Below are positions 37,401-41,590 of a DNA stretch of 41,590 bases, piece after piece. Under the pieces are notes generated by a model, which was given only the letters and a program-made list of their open reading frames with translations, ran no database searches and had not been told where the DNA came from. A program made the translations under genes and the position numbers. Every line of letters begins with the position of its first letter. Positions within the stretch are counted from its first letter, which is position 1. Where the stretch lies: contig WION01000464.1 in the NCBI GenBank assembly GCA_015039365.1, forward strand, positions 1-41,590, in the 5' to 3' direction. This stretch comes from Amanita rubescens (lineage: Eukaryota > Basidiomycota > Agaricomycetes > Agaricales > Amanitaceae).

Positions 37401-37629
37401 GGCTGTCGTATGCAAACAAACGGAGGAGGAAAGATGCAGCGGCAATCACGGTGGTATCCGCAATATCGCAAAACCAATGTAAGTTTTGATCCACGGAGCT
37501 TGGGGGGACACCCATCAGATAGGCGTAGATCGTTCCAAGAACCTGGTCCGAGGCACCAGCATTGTCGACCGGTGTGTCGTGAAGGGACTTGAGGAGTTTC
37601 TGCACATTGCTTGGCGGTGGCCTAGCCAT
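31464..37629 (-). CDS. SEN1: Sen1-type superfamily 1 RNA/DNA helicase
   Basis: Ten exons on the minus strand (37629-37301, 37249-36666, 36615-36293, 36235-33837, 33784-33575, 33523-32728, 32670-32594, 32544-32084, 32031-31892, 31838-31464) give 1897 residues, close to yeast Sen1. Sen1 ends transcription of short noncoding RNAs and resolves R-loops with Nrd1/Nab3-like partners. The long helical N-terminal domain fills residues 1-1200. The helicase core has TIHREYAAL, GPPGTGKTST (about 1282), CAPSNAAIDEI, VIDEAAQA, VGDPQQLPPT, QYRMHPDIS, TVDGFQGQEKDVII and RRMNVALTRAKSSLFILGN. A Pro/Lys-rich tail ends in QTMFIPKKK. The intron just before the core (33785-33836) has a GC donor. The next one splits the first glycine codon of the Walker A motif. 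The gene is convergent with DHR1 (180 bp between stops) and divergent from translin. Confidence 0.94.
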
Positions 37630-37982
37630 GTATCGTCCAGCAGTCTTCTAGTTGGTGTTCACTCGCACCGCAAGGGGCGAGGAACCAACCGTTATTGCGA
37701 CGAAGTGCAAAGTCAATGGAGGTTGAAAGTCCTCTTTGATGTTAGGAGTTAGACGCGACTGGCACGTGAGTCACACTCCGAGTTGGTACAAGTCATTTCT
37801 ATCCTTTTGCCGCACTAGCACCCTGCTGAGCGTGGCATATGATATATGACTCGTGAAACGTCAAGAAATGACATGACGCCTACTAGACGTGTAATTCCAA
37901 CTGTAAATATCACTGTATATCATATCGGTCCTAGCTCAGCTTTTCCCACACTAATTTATCTCGATTCTCTATCACTTCCGAC
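37630..37982. promoter_or_regulatory. Divergent SEN1/translin upstream region, 353 bp
   Basis: This lies between the two start codons. I see no exon or repeat. It is probably a two-way promoter for two nucleic-acid-metabolism genes. Confidence 0.55.
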
Positions 37983-38975
37983 ATGGATCCACAAGATTTT
38001 GAGAATATCAATGGAATGCTAGATCGTGAAACTCAACTACGTGAGGTGACTGATTTGTTCAATCTTATGGGAGGAGCATATCTCGTTGAGCCTGTGCATT
38101 AGAAAATCAAAGAGCAAGTGCTTGAGCTGGACAAGAAGACTCGGACCACGATCGGACTGTTGAACAAAATCCACTCAACGCCTCACGAATCCAGTCTGTA
38201 CAAGTACATGAGTTATGCGGTAGTCTGATCTCCCGGATAGTTCCAACGCTGACAGCAGCCGTTACGCCAGTCTTGGTCAGTTGTAAAGACATCATGGCTG
38301 CGTTGGCGGGTCTGGTTCCACCAAACGAGTTCTGGCGCTGGAAAGACATGTGGAGCAATTCCATGAGATCCGTGGTATTCTCCGCTGCCCTCGTCGAGTA
38401 TCTTACGAACGGGAAGCTAATTACCATCGAGCGAGTGGCCGAAACCCTCGGGAGTGAGTTGACGTTCATCACACAGGTTCTTCCTGAGAATTGGAACTTT
38501 ATTCAGTAAAAGAAGATTGGAAAGATCGCCTTGCGCTTCCTGTTGAAGATTACTTGCAAGGGGTAATAAGCTTGGTCAACGAATTGGTATATTATTACGT
38601 TTACCGCCAAGTAGAATGCAAAAGGTTGATACCACTCTAGTCCCGCCTAGCAGTTAATGCAGTCACCATGGGGAATTTCGACGAACCGATCAAGATATCG
38701 ATATTTGTCAAGGACATATTCGCTGGTTTCTCAGTGGTAGCCGTCATTTGTTTAGTCAAAAACTTTAGCAACTGAATTGCGTTTCAGCTAAACTTGAAAA
38801 ACGACGTTTTAAGACGACGGTTTGACAGCCTAAAATACGACCTAAAGAAAATCGAGGAAGGTTTGCCTCACTCTTATATACTGTTAAACCCGGACCCCAC
38901 ACGACGTCTACAGTCGTATATGATGTATCCCTCCGCAAACTATCGACAACACCCGTACTTGCTGGAGCATCGTAG
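37983..38975 (+). CDS. TSN: Translin
   Basis: Seven exons (37983-38045, 38103-38193, 38241-38453, 38507-38586, 38641-38736, 38788-38860, 38914-38975) give 225 residues; human translin has 228. Translin is an all-helical protein that forms octamers, binds single-stranded DNA and RNA, and with TRAX forms the C3PO nuclease that degrades passenger strands and tRNA fragments. Recognisable blocks are LREKIKEQVLELDKK, PPNEFWRWKDMW, SVVFSAALVEYLTNG, VEDYLQGVISLVNELSRLAV, FDEPIKISIFVKDIFAGF and LNLKNDVLRRRFDSLKYDLK with KIEEVVYDVS. The 47-bp second intron is preferred because it gives the same segment length as the human protein. No TRAX gene is in the window. Confidence 0.94.
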
Positions 38976-39273
38976 AGATACTAGTTGCCTTGTTTCTATT
39001 ATTGGACTTGTGTTGACTATTATGGATTTGTGTGTGGCAGCGGAGTCTGAATGTAACGTGCATTGTATTGCATGCCTCACCTACGTCAATCCCATCAAGT
39101 CGGAGGATTGCCCTAGATTTTTCATGACAGAAAGAGGGCCTGATATCAGTAGGGCCTCTGACGTTGTCAATGGATAGAAGGCGAGGTAACCCGATACGTC
39201 CTCCAACCTCTGAAGGTACGTAAACCTGTGTGTAACGCCAGGTAACGACTTCCATTTTAAAACACTTATTGTG

Positions 39274-40483
39274 ATGCCGACAGAATTGGATTGCTGGTCG
39301 CGCATAGCGGAGTCGCTACGGGCGCTAGCCAGTAGATATGGCCAACCAGCTGCTCTACAGACAATACAACGGGTCAACAGATTGATTAATGCTTGGCCCA
39401 TAGATGATATACTACCTGCTGAAGGGGTTAAAGGCGTAAAAGAAATCCATCGAATGTTAGAGCCAGGGATCAAAGAAATCAAGATTTCTGCTGACGAAGA
39501 AATCGAGTAAGTTGCGCCCATCACTTTTGTATTTTTTCCCGCGGATCTTGTTAATAAAAACTCAGAGCGATTGATAATGCCGTCGAGCAAGTAGAGATTC
39601 TCCTGGCTCTTCGAAAAGCATCGGAAGAAACATCTCTAGGTAAAGTAAACAAGCTTTGAATCCTTTCGATGCTCACGATGAGCAGAGAAACGAAAACGTC
39701 CACGGGCGCCGTCACCGTCCGCGACGTCCGTGTTGACCGCAAACCAGACCGGTAATAACCGCGGTGTTTCAATAACACTGCCGGCCCGACCATCACCCAC
39801 GGGCTCCGTTTCGCGCGAAAATAAGTCTCGCAAGGATGCACTTGCGAAACAGCTGCCTTTGCAGCAAGGAAGGAAAGTGGCATTTCACCCAAGAGGTGCC
39901 AAATCGGCCAATGGTGCTGCGGACACGGACGAAAACACGTGGATTCTAGCACTTGTCACTAGATGGATTGAGAAGCAGCGGTGAGTCACTCAGAGGCGTA
40001 GACTTGTTATTATCATTAAAGTACATTAGGTATGAAGTACAAGATGCAGAACCGCAAGAAGACGGTCAACCAGGACTGTAAGTGCAACTTGAGTGTTTGA
40101 CCACAGACTTTTAATCTTGCATAGGGTGTATACTACCACATTAAAGGCCATCATACCACTCCCTGATCCTACTGCACCTCCTGGTAGTCCGGCACATGTC
40201 AGTTCTTACCAGGAGTTTCCAGCGGGTTCTATAGTTATGGCACTGTACCCTGATACAAGTTGTTTCTATCGTGCCGAAGTTATCGCGACGCCAAAAGATT
40301 TCCAACCACCAGGAAGGGTTAGTCGGATGCTGTACGAATGTCTTTCTTTTGTTAACGTTCAATATACAGGGACCACCCTCATCAAAACAGTCAATGTACA
40401 AGTTGAAGTTTGAAGACGATGATAATCAGGAACATTCTGTCGCAGCTCAGTGGGTGGTAGAATGGCCTGGAAACGTCAAGTAA
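39274..40483 (+). CDS. SGF29: SAGA-associated factor 29 with tandem Tudor domain
   Basis: Six exons (39274-39506, 39566-39639, 39686-39980, 40030-40077, 40125-40317, 40370-40483) give 318 residues. Sgf29 is a subunit of the SAGA histone acetyltransferase complex and binds methylated lysine 4 of histone H3. The N-terminal half is helical, with an acidic coiled segment (EEIEEAIDNAVEQVEILLAL), then a basic, Ser/Pro-rich linker (EKRKRPRAPSP). The C-terminal SGF29 domain contains GRKVAFHP, NTWILALVTRWIEKQRYEVQD, FPAGSIVMALYPDTSCFYRA, MYKLKFEDDDNQE and AAQWVVEWPG. The YPDTxxFYRA stretch carries aromatic residues typical of the methyl-lysine pocket. All five introns keep phase. Confidence 0.93.
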
Positions 40484-40630
40484 AGCGCAGAACATTATCT
40501 ATTCTATTACAACATGGTAGATTTAATATTGTGTACATCGGACCAACACTACTACTCCGACGGAGGCTGAATGTGATCTTCGCTTAGTCATCTTGTGCCG
40601 TAAGAGCGCGTCATTTCTTGGTGCAGTGCC

Positions 40631-40648
40631 GAAAATGCTAGCATTTTC
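40631..40648. promoter_or_regulatory. 18-bp perfect palindrome upstream of the heat-shock gene
   Basis: GAAAATGCTAGCATTTTC is identical to its reverse complement. It ends in GAA and TTC triplets, the units of heat-shock elements, but their spacing (12 bases) is not the usual 2. It lies 23 bp before the TATA box, where an activator site would be expected. Confidence 0.6.
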
Positions 40649-40670
40649 CAGTTTGGCTAGCTGTTGGAAG

Positions 40671-40679
40671 TATATAAAA
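40671..40679 (+). promoter_or_regulatory. TATA box of the small heat-shock gene
   Basis: TATATAAAA lies 38 bp before the ATG at 40709. A strong TATA box fits a stress-induced gene. Confidence 0.7.
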
Positions 40680-40708
40680 CCTTGTGTCACTGTGTAAGAC
40701 AAGACAAG

Positions 40709-41295
40709 ATGTCTATCTCGCGCTTACTTAACGAAGTTCGGCCTCTATTCCAACTCCTGGAAGAACCCCTGACGCGTTCGCCAGCCTTTTATGCGCGCCC
40801 GCAGCGTATGTTGCTCGGGGATCCGTTCAGGAGCCCATTTGGCGGGCTCGGAACTCTCGGGGGTCGGCCGGCGGTTGATGTGATCGAGGAAGGCGACAAG
40901 TATGTTGTCGCTGCAGACCTACCTGGAGTCAAGAAAGAGGATGTGGAGGTTAGAGTTGCAGAGGATGGTAGGAGTATCACGATTGAGGGCAAAATGGTGG
41001 AGGTACCGTCGGAGGATCAGGGTGAGTGGAAGAATGTCTCACGGAAGCAACACGTTTGATAACACTGGCTACACAGGTGAAACGGGGACTAGTGGGGCAG
41101 TGAGCCGGGGAGAGACGACAAGCGAGATTGCGCGAGGAGCGGTTTTACAGCGTTAACGCACAGTTTGAGCGGACGGTGTGGCTCCCGCGGCCGATTAACG
41201 CAGAGACCGTGACGGCAAAGCTACAGGACGGTGTGCTGCGAGTAACGGCGAACAAGGCAGAGGACAAGGCGAGTAAAGTTGTTGCAGTTGAGTAG
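40709..41295 (+). CDS. Small heat-shock protein (Hsp20/alpha-crystallin)
   Basis: Two exons, 40709-41021 and 41105-41295, joined by an 83-bp intron, give 167 residues. Small heat-shock proteins hold unfolding proteins without ATP. The alpha-crystallin domain begins at PAVDVIEEGDKYVVAADLPG, KKEDVEVRV and SITIEGK. It resumes after a variable loop at QFERTVWLPRPINAETV and AKLQDGVLRVT, ending VVAVE. The acceptor choice matters. The stronger-looking ACACAG at 41076 (55-bp intron) leads to a stop at 41154-41156 before the second half of the domain. GTGAG at 41104 restores the frame. A one-base error in the sequence is the alternative explanation. The ATG at 40709 is preferred to an in-frame upstream start at 40664 because the TATA box lies between them. 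Confidence 0.82.
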
Positions 41296-41381
41296 TATCG
41301 TGTCTAGTAGTAAGTAATGTAGCATGTGTCTAGTAAGTCGTACATAGCCTACACATGTAGCTAGCCCGCCCCTCTACCCCC

Positions 41382-41590
41382 ATGCCTCCGCTCCTCTCTG
41401 CCACGCCAGTCCCTTCAGACCACCTCCAAGATGACCTCGCTCACAACTCACCCGACGTTCCTCATAGTACCTCCCCATCCCCCGATGCCTCCTCAGAAAC
41501 AGAGGCAGAAATAGACCAGCTAGATTCAGATTCAGATTCTGACGAACTCGCATCCGCTTCCTCAACTGACAAGTCAGAAGCAGCCAGACC
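41382..41590 (+). CDS. Start of an acidic Ser/Pro-rich protein, cut by the window end
   Basis: An open frame runs from ATG 41382 to the last base (69 codons, no stop). It is rich in Ser, Pro, Asp and Glu, with a GAT TCA repeat coding alternating Asp-Ser near 41526-41541. It has no recognisable domain so far and is probably the disordered N-terminus of a nuclear protein. It starts 86 bp after the heat-shock gene stop. Confidence 0.5.
   Translation, partial: MPPLLSATPVPSDHLQDDLAHNSPDVPHSTSPSPDASSETEAEIDQLDSDSDSDELASASSTDKSEAAR

Noticed and set aside
38194..38240. Translin exon reading VHELCGSLISRIV between exons 2 and 3
   Set aside because: It is in a different frame from exon 2, and splicing it out gives exactly the human segment length between the conserved Ile-Pro and the FHEHW/WKDMW motif.

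Overview
This window is nuclear DNA from a fungus, most likely a basidiomycete of the mushroom class Agaricomycetes. Genes lie on both strands, close together, and are broken by many short spliceosomal introns (about 90 by my reconstruction, nearly all 45-70 bp, with GT..AG ends and a CTNAC/CTAAT-like branch site). The protein families (Zn2Cys6 regulator, CHFR-like RING protein with a basidiomycete-type cysteine-rich tail, MON1, SGF29, Scm3-like protein) fit a fungus. I saw no bacterial operon signals, rRNA, convincing tRNA, CRISPR array or transposon. Exon joins below were worked out by hand from splice signals, codon phase and family motifs; each phase was checked arithmetically, but none was tested against RNA data.

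Layout. 252-2739 (+): large fungal protein of unknown function. 3074-7331 (+): three very tightly spaced genes on one strand, a SIRT5-like sirtuin, a zinc alcohol dehydrogenase and a class I (Schiff-base) aldolase, separated by only 50 and 39 bp. The pyridoxamine-phosphate oxidase gene (7359-8108, -) runs into the aldolase tail to tail, and its start codon lies 47 bp from that of a divergent kelch/BTB gene (8156-11659, +). 11855-13900 (-): CHFR-like E3 ubiquitin ligase. About 14041-17088 (-): Zn2Cys6 transcription factor, sharing a promoter region with the SNIP1/Pml1-like FHA splicing protein (17630-18678, +). 19222-20333 (+): C2H2 zinc-finger protein, convergent with MON1 (20416-22787, -). 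23072-23468 (+): a small single-membrane-span protein of three exons. 23871-24404 (+): small coiled-coil protein. 24817-26535 (+): Scm3/HJURP-like acidic nuclear protein. 26830-31283 (+): DEAH helicase of the Dhr1/DHX37 type, convergent with SEN1 (31464-37629, -). SEN1 is divergent from translin (37983-38975, +). Then SGF29 (39274-40483, +), a small heat-shock protein (40709-41295, +) with a TATA box and an 18-bp perfect palindrome, and the start of an acidic protein cut by the window edge.

Most genes are housekeeping functions in RNA processing (SNIP1/Pml1, Dhr1, Sen1, translin), chromatin (SGF29, Scm3-like, possibly the sirtuin), ubiquitin signalling and vesicle fusion. The least ordinary part is the 3-8 kb block. 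There a NAD-consuming deacylase, a NAD(P)-type dehydrogenase, an animal/plant-type aldolase that diverges at its active-site motifs, and a vitamin B6 enzyme are packed so tightly that separate promoters and terminators hardly fit. Other points of note are three GC-AG introns at positions where retention would truncate a regulator or helicase, a 153-bp intron carrying two perfect hairpins, and a one-base frame conflict at the end of the Zn2Cys6 gene.
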